Notes under the pieces: generated by a model | The model's input: only the letters and a program-made list of their open reading frames with translations | Databases searched by the model: none | Told to the model about the DNA's origin: nothing | Assembly: GCA_937129145.1 (NCBI GenBank) | Contig: CAKZMU010000023.1 | Coordinates: forward strand, 1 to 64,000 | Length of the DNA stretch: 64,000 nt | Origin: an uncultured Lacinutrix sp. | Lineage (GTDB): Bacteria > Bacteroidota > Bacteroidia > Flavobacteriales > Flavobacteriaceae | Reading direction: 5' to 3' | Program-made: the position numbers and the translations under genes | Shown: piece by piece, positions 54,392 to 61,723 of the stretch | Position numbering within the stretch: position 1 is the stretch's first letter | Layout of the letters: each line of letters opens with the position of its first letter

Positions 54392-55929
54392 AAACTCATT
54401 CCAATTTTAGCTAATTGCGTTGCAATTTCTTGGTTGAGTTCTTGCTCTTTGTCCATTTGCTCTTTTAGTGTAGAAGTAAGCGAAGCCATTTTATCTTCAA
54501 ATGGGATACCATCATCCTCTTCATCAGGTATGCCCACATAACGACCTGGTGTCAAAATGTAGCTGTGTTTTTGTATAGCTTCTATTGTAGCAGATTTACA
54601 AAAGCCTTTTATGTCTTGGTACGGCTGCTGCGATGAAGAGATTGCTTCGTTCCTCGCAATGACGTTTCGCCAATTGAGATAGGTATCACGTATTTTGGCA
54701 ATGTCCTCTTCTGTAAAATCTCGATGTACGCGGTCTTTCATAAAGCCAAGGTCAGACGCATCAATGAATAAAACTTCTTTTCTATGGTTACTTTTCTCTT
54801 TTCGTAAAAACCAAATACAAGCTGGAATACCAGTATTATAAAACAGTTGTTTTGGTAAAGCAACAATGCACTCAACTAAATCCGCATCCACTAAATTTTT
54901 ACGAATGTCGCCTTCGCCAGAAGTATTAGAACTCAATGAGCCGTTAGATAAAACGGTTGCCATAACACCTCTTGGTGCTAAATGGTAAAGCATATGTTGC
55001 ATCCATCCGTAATTGGCATTTCCGTTTGGTGGTGTTCCGTATTTCCAACGACCATCTTCTGCAAGAATATCTATTCCCCAATCTTTTTGGTTAAAAGGTG
55101 GGTTGGCAAGTATAAAGTCTGCTTTTAAATCTGGGTGTGCATTTTTAAGAAATGTACCTTCGGTATTCCAAGCTACGAACTTGCTGTTTATGTTACGTAT
55201 GGCAAGGTTCATTCTAGAAAGCTTCCAAGTGGTTTGGTTACTCTCTTGTCCGTAAACTGTAATGTCTTTTAGGTTTCCACTATGTTCGGTTACAAACTTT
55301 TCACTCATTACAAACATTCCTCCAGAGCCACTTGCTGGGTCGTACACACGACCTTTGTAGGGTTCTACCATTTCTACCATTAGTTTTACAATGGCTTTTG
55401 GTGTGTAGAATTGTCCGCCTTTTTTTCCTTCGGCATTGGCAAATTCGCCCAAGAAATATTCGTAAACGCGACCAAAAAGGTCTTTAGAGTTTTCGTTTTC
55501 GGCTTGTAATTCGGTATTAGAGATTAAGTCAATAAGTTCACCAAGTGAGGTTTTGTCCAAGTTTGCTTTTCCATAAACTTGAGGCAACACGTTTTTAAGT
55601 TCTTTGTTTTCTTTTTCTACGGCTTCCATTGCTTCATCAATGGTTTGTCCAATTGAAGGCAATTTGGCTTGTGCGTGAATATGGCTCCAACGAGCTAGTT
55701 TAGGAACAAAGAAGGTGTTTTCGGCAATGTATTCGTCTCTATCTTCTGGGTCAGACCACTCGTCAGCTTCTAGTTTGTTATAGAGTTCCGAGAATGATTC
55801 CGAAATATATTTTAAGAAAATCAAGCCCAAAACTACGTGCTTGTATTCGGCAGCATCTATGTTTTTACGCAACTTATCTGCTGCTTTAAATAGTTTTTGT
55901 TCAAAACTGCTATTGTCTGTTTTTGCCAT
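54388..55929 (-). CDS. hsdM: Type I restriction-modification DNA methyltransferase subunit
   Basis: 513 aa. A helical N-terminal domain precedes the N6-adenine methylase core: VYDPASGSGGMFVM (SAM motif I), ADFILANPPFNQKDW (catalytic NPPF) and ATVLSNGSLSSNTSGEG. Near residues 422-435 the usual WR..x..Y segment carries an insert VIARNEAISSSQ, encoded by a REP-like repeat (54638-54663). The frame is kept and the C-terminal KSATIEAIQKHSYILTPGRYVG follows. It begins one base after the stop of the XRE gene. Confidence 0.96.
   Translation of the reverse strand: MAKTDNSSFEQKLFKAADKLRKNIDAAEYKHVVLGLIFLKYISESFSELYNKLEADEWSDPEDRDEYIAENTFFVPKLARWSHIHAQAKLPSIGQTIDEAMEAVEKENKELKNVLPQVYGKANLDKTSLGELIDLISNTELQAENENSKDLFGRVYEYFLGEFANAEGKKGGQFYTPKAIVKLMVEMVEPYKGRVYDPASGSGGMFVMSEKFVTEHSGNLKDITVYGQESNQTTWKLSRMNLAIRNINSKFVAWNTEGTFLKNAHPDLKADFILANPPFNQKDWGIDILAEDGRWKYGTPPNGNANYGWMQHMLYHLAPRGVMATVLSNGSLSSNTSGEGDIRKNLVDADLVECIVALPKQLFYNTGIPACIWFLRKEKSNHRKEVLFIDASDLGFMKDRVHRDFTEEDIAKIRDTYLNWRNVIARNEAISSSQQPYQDIKGFCKSATIEAIQKHSYILTPGRYVGIPDEEDDGIPFEDKMASLTSTLKEQMDKEQELNQEIATQLAKIGMSL
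54638..54663 (-). repeat. REP-like repeat inside hsdM
   Basis: On the minus strand GTCATTGCGAGG-AACGAAGCAATCTC. It is translated as VIARNEAIS. It is the same type as the intergenic copy at 5166-5250. Confidence 0.75.
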
Positions 55930-56142
55930 TTAGTTTTTTTCTTTGTTTGATATTATCAATTCTTTCACGTCTATATCTAAAATGTTTGCAATCTCCATCA
56001 ACGTTTCAAGTCTCGGTTGTTGTCGGTTTTGAGCATATGCATTGACCATATTGTAACTCTTTCCGAGTTTTTCAGCCAACCAAGTTTGCTTTATTCCTTT
56101 CTGTTCCAACACTTCCTTAATTCGGTTCATTTCAGATGTCAT
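55930..56142 (-). CDS. XRE-family HTH regulator of the RM island
   Basis: 70 aa from ATG 56142 (MTSEMNRIKEVLEQKG); the longer frame begins with TTG 56175 and adds 11 residues unlike the family. The HTH covers almost all of it (IKQTWLAEKLGKSYNMVNAYAQNRQQPRLETLMEIANILDIDVKELI). It leads the operon and ends one base before hsdM. Such small XRE proteins often time restriction after methylation; here that is inference. Confidence 0.85.
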   Translation of the reverse strand: MTSEMNRIKEVLEQKGIKQTWLAEKLGKSYNMVNAYAQNRQQPRLETLMEIANILDIDVKELIISNKEKN

Positions 56143-56209
56143 TTTTCCGTCAACTAATATACTTTTATATCTCAAAATATTGTGTATAAAATCAAAATAT
56201 TTTGGGTGG

Positions 56210-56292
56210 TGGGGAAGTGAAAGCTCTTTTTATTTTATGAGGCACGAGCAAAATAAAATGTGCTTGACTGTGCGGTTGGCTTTTAAGAGCTT
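56210..56292 (-). repeat. Structured boundary repeat at the regulator end of the RM island
   Basis: Plus strand: GTGAAAGCTCTTTTTATTTTA-TGAGGCACGAG-CAAAATAAAATGTG (landmarks 56218-56262), then GCGGTTGGCTTTTAAGAGCTT. AAGCTCTT (56221-56228) pairs with AAGAGCTT (56285-56292). The inner stem differs in sequence from that at 48352-48380 but stays complementary, around the same TGAGGCxCGAG loop. The rest of 56293-56463 shows no gene that I can support; a GTTAG-TAA-CTAAC hairpin lies near 56440. Confidence 0.65.
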
Positions 56293-56463
56293 GTGTGCAA
56301 CTTTTAGATATGAACTTTTTCAATTGCTTATATCTGACGCTACTGAAGCAATTTCAGCACATGTAAGCGAAGTTAGTTTTTTAAGTTTTCAAAATCAAGT
56401 TGTTACTATGTTTTTGGTGAAAACTAGTAAACAAACTGTTAGTAACTAACATGTTTTAATCAA

Positions 56464-56491
56464 TTGCATAGATAGATAATTTTTATTTTTG
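56464..56491 (+). promoter_or_regulatory. Promoter of ung
   Basis: TTG (56464-56466), a 17-base spacer, then TATTTTTG (56484-56491), an exact TAnnTTTG. Followed by the hairpin TTCCGTA-TCAAG-TACGGAA (56508-56526), a dispersed repeat type lying in the leader just before ATG 56541. Confidence 0.65.
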
Positions 56492-56540
56492 TTTTATAGT
56501 AAGTGAGTTCCGTATCAAGTACGGAATGACAAGAAAATAT

Positions 56541-57206
56541 ATGGACGTTAATATTCACCCAAGCTGGAAAACACATTTACAAGATGAGTTTAGTAAATCT
56601 TATTTTACTGAGTTGGCAAATTTTGTTAAAGAAGACTATAAAATAAATCAATGCTTTCCGCCTGGAAAAGACATTTTTGCAGCATTTGACCATTGTACTT
56701 TTGATAATTTAAAAGTGGTGATTATTGGTCAAGACCCTTATCATGGTGTTGGTCAAGCTAATGGGTTATGTTTTTCGGTGCAAGATGGTGTGCAGCATCC
56801 ACCATCGTTAATCAATATTTTTAAAGAATTAGAGCAAGATATTAAAAAGCCTTATCCTAAAAGTGGCGATTTAACATATTTGGCAGACCAAGGTGTACTA
56901 TTGTTAAATGCCACATTAACGGTTAGGGCACATCAAGCTGGGAGCCATCAAAATAAAGGCTGGGAAACATTTACAGATGCTGTTATTGCAACTATTTCAG
57001 AAAAAAAGAAAAGTGTTGTGTTTTTACTTTGGGGAGGATTTGCCAAAAAGAAAGTGAAACTAATAGATACTACAAAGCATCATGTATTAACTTCTGGACA
57101 TCCTTCACCATTAAGCGCAAATAGAGGCTATTGGTTTGGAAATAAACACTTTAGTAAAACTAACTCCCTGTTGGAGACAAGCGGGTTGGAACCTGTCTTG
57201 TGGTAA
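56541..57206 (+). CDS. ung: Uracil-DNA glycosylase, family 1
   Basis: 221 aa from ATG 56541 (MDVNIHPSWK). An earlier in-frame ATG at 56526 belongs to the palindromic repeat. Catalytic motif GQDPYHGVGQANGLCFSV (Asp general base), LLLNATLTVRAHQAGSHQ, VVFLLWGGFAKKK and the DNA-intercalating loop HPSPLSANRGYWFGNKHFS are present. It removes uracil from DNA to start base-excision repair. Its last 47 bases overlap the convergent small gene. Confidence 0.97.
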   Translation: MDVNIHPSWKTHLQDEFSKSYFTELANFVKEDYKINQCFPPGKDIFAAFDHCTFDNLKVVIIGQDPYHGVGQANGLCFSVQDGVQHPPSLINIFKELEQDIKKPYPKSGDLTYLADQGVLLLNATLTVRAHQAGSHQNKGWETFTDAVIATISEKKKSVVFLLWGGFAKKKVKLIDTTKHHVLTSGHPSPLSANRGYWFGNKHFSKTNSLLETSGLEPVLW

Positions 57207-57357
57207 TAGTTTTTGGTGCTTTTTTAAGCATAATAGGTTTTCTAGAAGCGGCTTTTTTAGGTTTCGATACGCTTTTAATTTTATTCGTGCTAAAAACCAA
57301 TAAAACGAAATTAATTGCTACTAAAATTAAAAGGATTAATGTAATTTTATAAATCAT
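57160..57357 (-). CDS. Small single-span membrane protein
   Basis: 65 aa. A helix at about 4-22 (ITLILLILVAINFVLLVF) is followed by a Lys-rich tail ending RLSPTGS. Proteins of this design with a xLxPTGS end recur in flavobacteria, as far as I recall. Its 3' end overlaps ung by 47 bases on the other strand. The function is unknown. Confidence 0.6.
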   Translation of the reverse strand: MIYKITLILLILVAINFVLLVFSTNKIKSVSKPKKAASRKPIMLKKAPKTITTRQVPTRLSPTGS

Positions 57358-57469
57358 ATACTTGGGATTTGGGTAACATTACTTCGGCAAAATACAAATA
57401 AATTCGATGAAATGCAAAAAGCATGTTAACATATGTTAATAAAGGTAAATAAAATAATTGTACTAAACA

Positions 57470-57487
57470 ATACGTACTGTTACGTAT
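57470..57487 (+). promoter_or_regulatory. Inverted repeat ATACGTA-CTGT-TACGTAT
   Basis: Perfect 7-base arms in the 175-base gap between two minus-strand genes, about 115 bases before the small membrane-protein gene. It could be an operator or a weak hairpin; there is no T run. Confidence 0.35.
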
Positions 57488-57532
57488 ATAACAAGTATTC
57501 GTTGAAAACTCCTACTTTTGGGATGAAAAACG

Positions 57533-58399
57533 TTAGATATTGATTACCAATTGGTTAAACGGTAACTTTTTTGGGATGATGTTTAAAGCCAAAAGTTTTT
57601 CTTGAACGTCATTTACAGTTTCGGCATCTAGATTACTCTGCGACCACTCGGTTAATTGTAGCCATTGCTGCACATCTTCTAGTTTTTGGTCGTAACGGTT
57701 AGCAATTGTTGTATCAATTGAAGGAATGTGTTTGAACTCTTTAGTGGTCTTATTTATAATACTCAAAATGGCTTTTAAGTTGTCTTTGTCATTTTCTAAA
57801 AATTCTTCTCTTACTGCAATGACAAAACAAGGCCAGGGTGAAGGACAGTCGCCAATATGTCTAAACGTATTATTATCAACTAAGGGTTTTGTGGTGAATT
57901 TTTCCCACATAAAGTAATCGGCAGTTCCGTTTGTTAACCCTTCGACTGCACCATCGAGATTTTTTACCATTTCAAAATGCAAGTCTTCTTCTAGGTTCCA
58001 GCCATTTTTTTGAGCATTGATGTACGCCATTAAGTGCGACCCAGAACCAAATCGGCTAATGGCAGCTTTTTTTCCTTTAACGTCTTCCAATGAATTATAT
58101 GGTGATTTTTGTCCGACATGAATTCCCCAAATTAATGGTGATTTCACATATACCTGAACAATTTTGCATTTATTGCCAGCAATAATATCTTTAATAATGC
58201 CTTCGGTTAAAATAACAGCCAAATCTATGTCGTTATCGCGTAAGGCTTTGCACATTTGACCAGTGCCACCAAAGTAATCTTTCCAACGTAAATTAATGCC
58301 TTCGTCCTTGTATTCTTTATTTTTGAGCGTGAGATACCATGCTAAGTTAAAATGCTCTGGGACACCACCGATTCTTACTGTTTTTAATCGCTTAGCCAT
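57533..58399 (-). CDS. Cytoplasmic substrate-binding-like protein (NMT1/ThiY type)
   Basis: 288 aa. The periplasmic-binding-protein type II fold is seen in VRIGGVPEHFNLAWYLTLKN, FGGTGQMCKALRDNDIDLAVILTEG, SRFGSGSHLMAYINA and LTNGTADYFMWEKFTT. There is no signal peptide, no lipobox and no transport partner, so it probably acts in the cytoplasm as a ligand binder or enzyme. It is the last gene of an operon and shares one base with the phosphorylase gene before it. Confidence 0.8.
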   Translation of the reverse strand: MAKRLKTVRIGGVPEHFNLAWYLTLKNKEYKDEGINLRWKDYFGGTGQMCKALRDNDIDLAVILTEGIIKDIIAGNKCKIVQVYVKSPLIWGIHVGQKSPYNSLEDVKGKKAAISRFGSGSHLMAYINAQKNGWNLEEDLHFEMVKNLDGAVEGLTNGTADYFMWEKFTTKPLVDNNTFRHIGDCPSPWPCFVIAVREEFLENDKDNLKAILSIINKTTKEFKHIPSIDTTIANRYDQKLEDVQQWLQLTEWSQSNLDAETVNDVQEKLLALNIIPKKLPFNQLVINI

Positions 58400-59268
58400 T
58401 AATTCACTAATTTGTTTAAGGTATATTCTATTAAATCTGTAACTACTTTTTTAGGGTTTTTACTAAATGTTCCATTGGCTCTATTGGCAATAATAGCGTT
58501 CATGGAACAGGCATGATGCCCCAATAGTTTTGATAATCCGTAAATTGCAGATGTTTCCATCTCGAAATTGGTGATTTTTACACCATTGTGGTTGAACGAA
58601 TCTATTTTGGCATTCATATCACCATCAAACAAAGGCAACCTAAGTACACGACCTTGAGGTCCGTAAAATCCGCCAGCAGTAGCAGTAACGCCTTTAAAAA
58701 CTTTTGGACTTTCTAATATTTTCTCTAATGCGTTACTATTGTTAATTAGTATTGGTCTAGCTTTGTTTTTGTCCCAATTTGTATGACTTATAAATGCATT
58801 TTCAAGTTGTGGGTTGCTTATAGCATCTATTTGATAGAAATGAAGCATACCGTTCAAATCTAAACCATATGTACTTAGTAGAAATGAATCTACAGGAATA
58901 TCAGCTTGCAAGGAGCCAGAAGTACCAATCCTAATAATATTCAATGATGTCAGGCTCTCTTTTGGTTGCCTTGTTTGCAAATCAATATTTACCAAAGCAT
59001 CTAACTCATTTAAAACAATATCAATATTATCTGGACCAATTCCAGTTGAAATTACCGATAATCGTTTCCCTTTATAAGTTCCAGTATGCGTTTTAAATTC
59101 TCGCTTTTGTGTTTCAAATTCTATTGTATCAAAATGCTTGGAAATTTTAGACACACGGTCTTGGTCACCAACAAAAAAGATGGTATTGGCAATATGTTCG
59201 GGTTTTAGATTTAAGTGGTACACACTGCCATCTGGGTTTAGGATAAGTTCAGATTCTTTAATTGGCAT
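58399..59268 (-). CDS. Nucleoside phosphorylase (uridine phosphorylase-like)
   Basis: 289 aa. NP-I fold: NTIFFVGDQDRVSKISKHFD (phosphate site), VISTGIGPDNIDIVLNELDAL, IIRIGTSGSLQ and the nucleoside-binding NFEMETSAIYGLSKLLGH (FEMET motif). It splits a nucleoside with phosphate; the base preference is probably pyrimidine by similarity to uridine phosphorylases. Overlaps with both neighbours (1 and 11 bases) tie it to the operon. Confidence 0.88.
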   Translation of the reverse strand: MPIKESELILNPDGSVYHLNLKPEHIANTIFFVGDQDRVSKISKHFDTIEFETQKREFKTHTGTYKGKRLSVISTGIGPDNIDIVLNELDALVNIDLQTRQPKESLTSLNIIRIGTSGSLQADIPVDSFLLSTYGLDLNGMLHFYQIDAISNPQLENAFISHTNWDKNKARPILINNSNALEKILESPKVFKGVTATAGGFYGPQGRVLRLPLFDGDMNAKIDSFNHNGVKITNFEMETSAIYGLSKLLGHHACSMNAIIANRANGTFSKNPKKVVTDLIEYTLNKLVN

Positions 59269-60199
59269 TATAAACTGTTTTTATAAGTTTGTTTTGTTTT
59301 TTGTTAAATTGATATTCCAATCGTCTAACACCTCCATATTGCAAGTCGTTATCAATTTCGGCTGAAAAATTATGCTGACCCAATAGTGCTTCATGACCTT
59401 TACGATTGAGCTTTAAACTGTTTTCTTTTTCATTAAAAAAGATATGCAATTTATCAATCATTCGTCTAATTTGTATGTCACCAAAACCATAATACCCTTG
59501 ATAATTTAACACATAGCCTAACAGATGATGTTTTGACTTAATTTGGTTATCCCTCGTAATTTCAAGAATATGTTTTTCTAGTCTTCCCAAGCCATTTTTT
59601 GAATTTGGGAAACGTTTTAAGTGCGCTTTTAGGCAACTATTTAAATATTCAAACGAAGAGTTTTTTATAATATATGGCTTTAATAAATTATGGTCTTTGC
59701 CACAATATATCCTCCAAATGGAAGTGGCTAAATCAATATCAGACTCGGTTAATTTTACCATATTATCATAATGGTCTAAAAGCTGATTTTCACTCAATTC
59801 ACCTAAACCTTTAAAGTCTTTTTCTCCTTTAACTCTACCACTGCAAACCAAAAACAAGGGTAATGTGACATTTTTTTGTTGCAATAAACTAATTACAGCT
59901 ACCAAATTAATGTGACAAAATAAATCGTATTCAAACCAAAGGATAATTTTAGAATATGCCTCTAGATTATTTAGTATTTCTAGTTCTTTGTGAAATTGAT
60001 ATTCGTCAATATCAATATTATAGTACTCAATTAAAAATGAGCGTCGGGCTTCCACAAATTCATGAGTATCAATTTGTTCAACAGTTGGTCCTTCACATAG
60101 CATTTCATGCCATGTTAAAAAATTGCCTGTAAAATTTAGTTCTTTTAAGTAATTGGTTAAACTAGAACCATTTGTGATATGCAGAATATTTTTTACCAT
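59258..60199 (-). CDS. DUF1835 domain protein
   Basis: 313 aa. The N-terminal DUF1835 part (HITNGSSLTNYLKELNFTGNFLTWHEMLCEGPT, ILWFEYDLFCHINLVAVISLLQQK) and a helical DUF3658-like C-terminal part are visible. It is soluble. The function is unknown. It starts 2 bases after the SUI1 gene's end and overlaps the phosphorylase by 11 bases, so the products may act together. Confidence 0.85.
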   Translation of the reverse strand: MVKNILHITNGSSLTNYLKELNFTGNFLTWHEMLCEGPTVEQIDTHEFVEARRSFLIEYYNIDIDEYQFHKELEILNNLEAYSKIILWFEYDLFCHINLVAVISLLQQKNVTLPLFLVCSGRVKGEKDFKGLGELSENQLLDHYDNMVKLTESDIDLATSIWRIYCGKDHNLLKPYIIKNSSFEYLNSCLKAHLKRFPNSKNGLGRLEKHILEITRDNQIKSKHHLLGYVLNYQGYYGFGDIQIRRMIDKLHIFFNEKENSLKLNRKGHEALLGQHNFSAEIDNDLQYGGVRRLEYQFNKKQNKLIKTVYNAN

Positions 60200-60201
60200 T
60201 T

Positions 60202-60531
60202 TTAACCACCAACACGCTTTACATTAAACCCTTTACCCTTCAAAATAGTCATTATTTTATCACGAAAATCACCTTGAATAATAATTTTATCATCCTTAAA
60301 ACTACCACCAACACTTAGTTTGGTTTTTAATTCTTTAGCAAGTTTTTTAAAATCCTCTGTAGCTCCAGTATAGCCTTCAAGAATAGTTATGGGCTTCCCT
60401 TTACGCTTTTCGTATTTGCAGATTATAGGGTCGTTTTGAAGCCAGATTCCTGATTCTTCTTTTGACGTATTTGATGTTTCTTCAGAGGTGTGATCTGGAA
60501 ACAAATTTTTAAGCTGATCTTGTAAATCCAT
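60202..60531 (-). CDS. SUI1/eIF1-like translation factor
   Basis: 109 aa. The N-terminal 35 residues are polar linker; the SUI1 domain follows (PIICKYEKRKGKPITILEGYTGATEDFKKLAKELKTKLSVGGSFKDDKIIIQGDFRDKIMTILKGKGF as landmark pattern), with the conserved GxGGSxK-like loop. It resembles E. coli YciH, which affects start-codon choice. It heads the five-gene minus operon after the oxygenase. Confidence 0.88.
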   Translation of the reverse strand: MDLQDQLKNLFPDHTSEETSNTSKEESGIWLQNDPIICKYEKRKGKPITILEGYTGATEDFKKLAKELKTKLSVGGSFKDDKIIIQGDFRDKIMTILKGKGFNVKRVGG

Positions 60532-60568
60532 GGTGTTTCGGTTTACAGTTTCAGTAACAGATAAGAAA

Positions 60569-60590
60569 ACTGCGACTGTGACTGAATACT
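60569..60590 (+). repeat. Second ACTGxGACTGAATACT repeat
   Basis: ACTGCGACTG-TGACTGAATACT between the SUI1 gene and the oxygenase stop. It matches the tract at 18823-18891. Confidence 0.55.
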
Positions 60591-61539
60591 ATTTCTTAAT
60601 CAATCCTAATTCTATTAAACGTTGATTTAAAAACTCGCCAGCAGTAATATCGTCAAACTTTTTTGGGTTGTCTTTATCAATACAACTTTCCAGTACATCA
60701 AGTTTCATACTGCTCACAGGATGCATAAAAAATGGAATGGAATAACGCGACGTTCCCCAAAGTTCCTTTGGCGGATTTACCACGCGATGGATAGTAGATT
60801 TTAGCTTATTATTACTGTGCCTAGACAACATATCTCCAACGTTAATCATAAGCTCATCAGGTTGTGCAATGGCATCAATCCATTCACCTTTATGGTTTTG
60901 AACTTGAAGACCACGACCTTGCGCACCCATTAATAAAGTGATTAAATTAATATCACCATGTGCTGCAGCTCTAACAGCATTTTTTGGCTCAGATGTAATA
61001 GGTGGATAATGAATAGGTCTTAAAATACTATTACCATTATGGATGTATTCATCAAAATACGTTTCTTCTAAATCTAAATGTAATGCTAAGGCACGAAGTA
61101 CATATTTTGCTGTTTTTTCAAGCATTCTGTAAGTTTGTTTCCCAATAGCATTAAAATCAGGAAGTTCTTCAACTTCAACATTCTTTGGGTATTCAGCTTC
61201 CAATTCAGGATTATCTTCAACATACTGACCAAAGTGCCAAAATTCTTTTAAATCACCTTCTTTTTTGCCTTTAGCACTTTCTTTTCCAAAAGACACGTAA
61301 CCACGTTGACCTCCAATACCTGGGATTTCATATTTCTGTTTTGTGTCTACAGGGAGATCAAAAAAGTTTTTGACTTCTTTATATAAATTTTCTACAAGTT
61401 CATCATCCAAAAAATGACCTCTTAAAGCCACAAAGCCTATATCTTCATAAGCTTTTCCTATGTCATTGATAAACTGTTGTTTTTTTTGAGGGTCGTCTGA
61501 AAGAAAATCTTTAAGATTTACACTAGGTATGGTATTCAT
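60589..61539 (-). CDS. 2-oxoglutarate/Fe(II)-dependent oxygenase (IPNS family)
   Basis: 316 aa from ATG 61539 (MNTIPSVNLKDFLSDD); the longer frame adds 24 residues with no family match. A DIOX_N domain (IPSVNL..GFVALRGHF) is followed by the jelly-roll core with the iron ligands AAHGDINLITLL (HxD) and LKSTIHRVVNPP (distal His), and a 2OG-binding RYSIPFF (RxS). It oxidises an unknown small molecule in the cytoplasm. A -7 box lies 29 bases upstream. Confidence 0.9.
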   Translation of the reverse strand: MNTIPSVNLKDFLSDDPQKKQQFINDIGKAYEDIGFVALRGHFLDDELVENLYKEVKNFFDLPVDTKQKYEIPGIGGQRGYVSFGKESAKGKKEGDLKEFWHFGQYVEDNPELEAEYPKNVEVEELPDFNAIGKQTYRMLEKTAKYVLRALALHLDLEETYFDEYIHNGNSILRPIHYPPITSEPKNAVRAAAHGDINLITLLMGAQGRGLQVQNHKGEWIDAIAQPDELMINVGDMLSRHSNNKLKSTIHRVVNPPKELWGTSRYSIPFFMHPVSSMKLDVLESCIDKDNPKKFDDITAGEFLNQRLIELGLIKK

Positions 61540-61567
61540 TGTCTTAAAATTAAATATAATAGAATAA

Positions 61568-61591
61568 CAAAGATAGCGAAAAAGGTCGCTA
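61568..61591 (-). promoter_or_regulatory. -7 box and inverted repeat for the oxygenase gene
   Basis: TATCTTTG on the minus strand (61575-61568) matches TAnnTTTG. Immediately upstream and overlapping it, TAGCGA-AAAAGG-TCGCTA (61574-61591) is an inverted repeat that could be a repressor site. Confidence 0.45.
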
Positions 61592-61663
61592 AATATTGCT
61601 GGTCTTAACAAATATATGCCTTACGACTTATTAAAAACTAGATAATCGATGAAATTTGGGCAA

Positions 61664-61706
61664 TAGCAAAAATCTTGCTACCGTTACCTTATTTTTGCTA
61701 CATTTG
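61664..61706 (+). promoter_or_regulatory. Promoter of the E1 fusion with inverted repeat at -33
   Basis: TTG (61675-61677), a 21-base spacer, TACATTTG (61699-61706): an exact flavobacterial promoter, 17 bases before ATG 61724. TAGCAA-AAATC-TTGCTA (61664-61680) is an inverted repeat overlapping the -33 element, and TTGCTAC recurs at 61695-61701. Confidence 0.65.
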
Positions 61707-61723
61707 ATTAACAATTTTTTGAG

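Noticed and set aside
56180..56449. Plus-strand ORF of 89 codons next to ung
   Set aside because: Its first half is the translated structured repeat. It has no promoter or family match, and codon use is unlike the neighbours.
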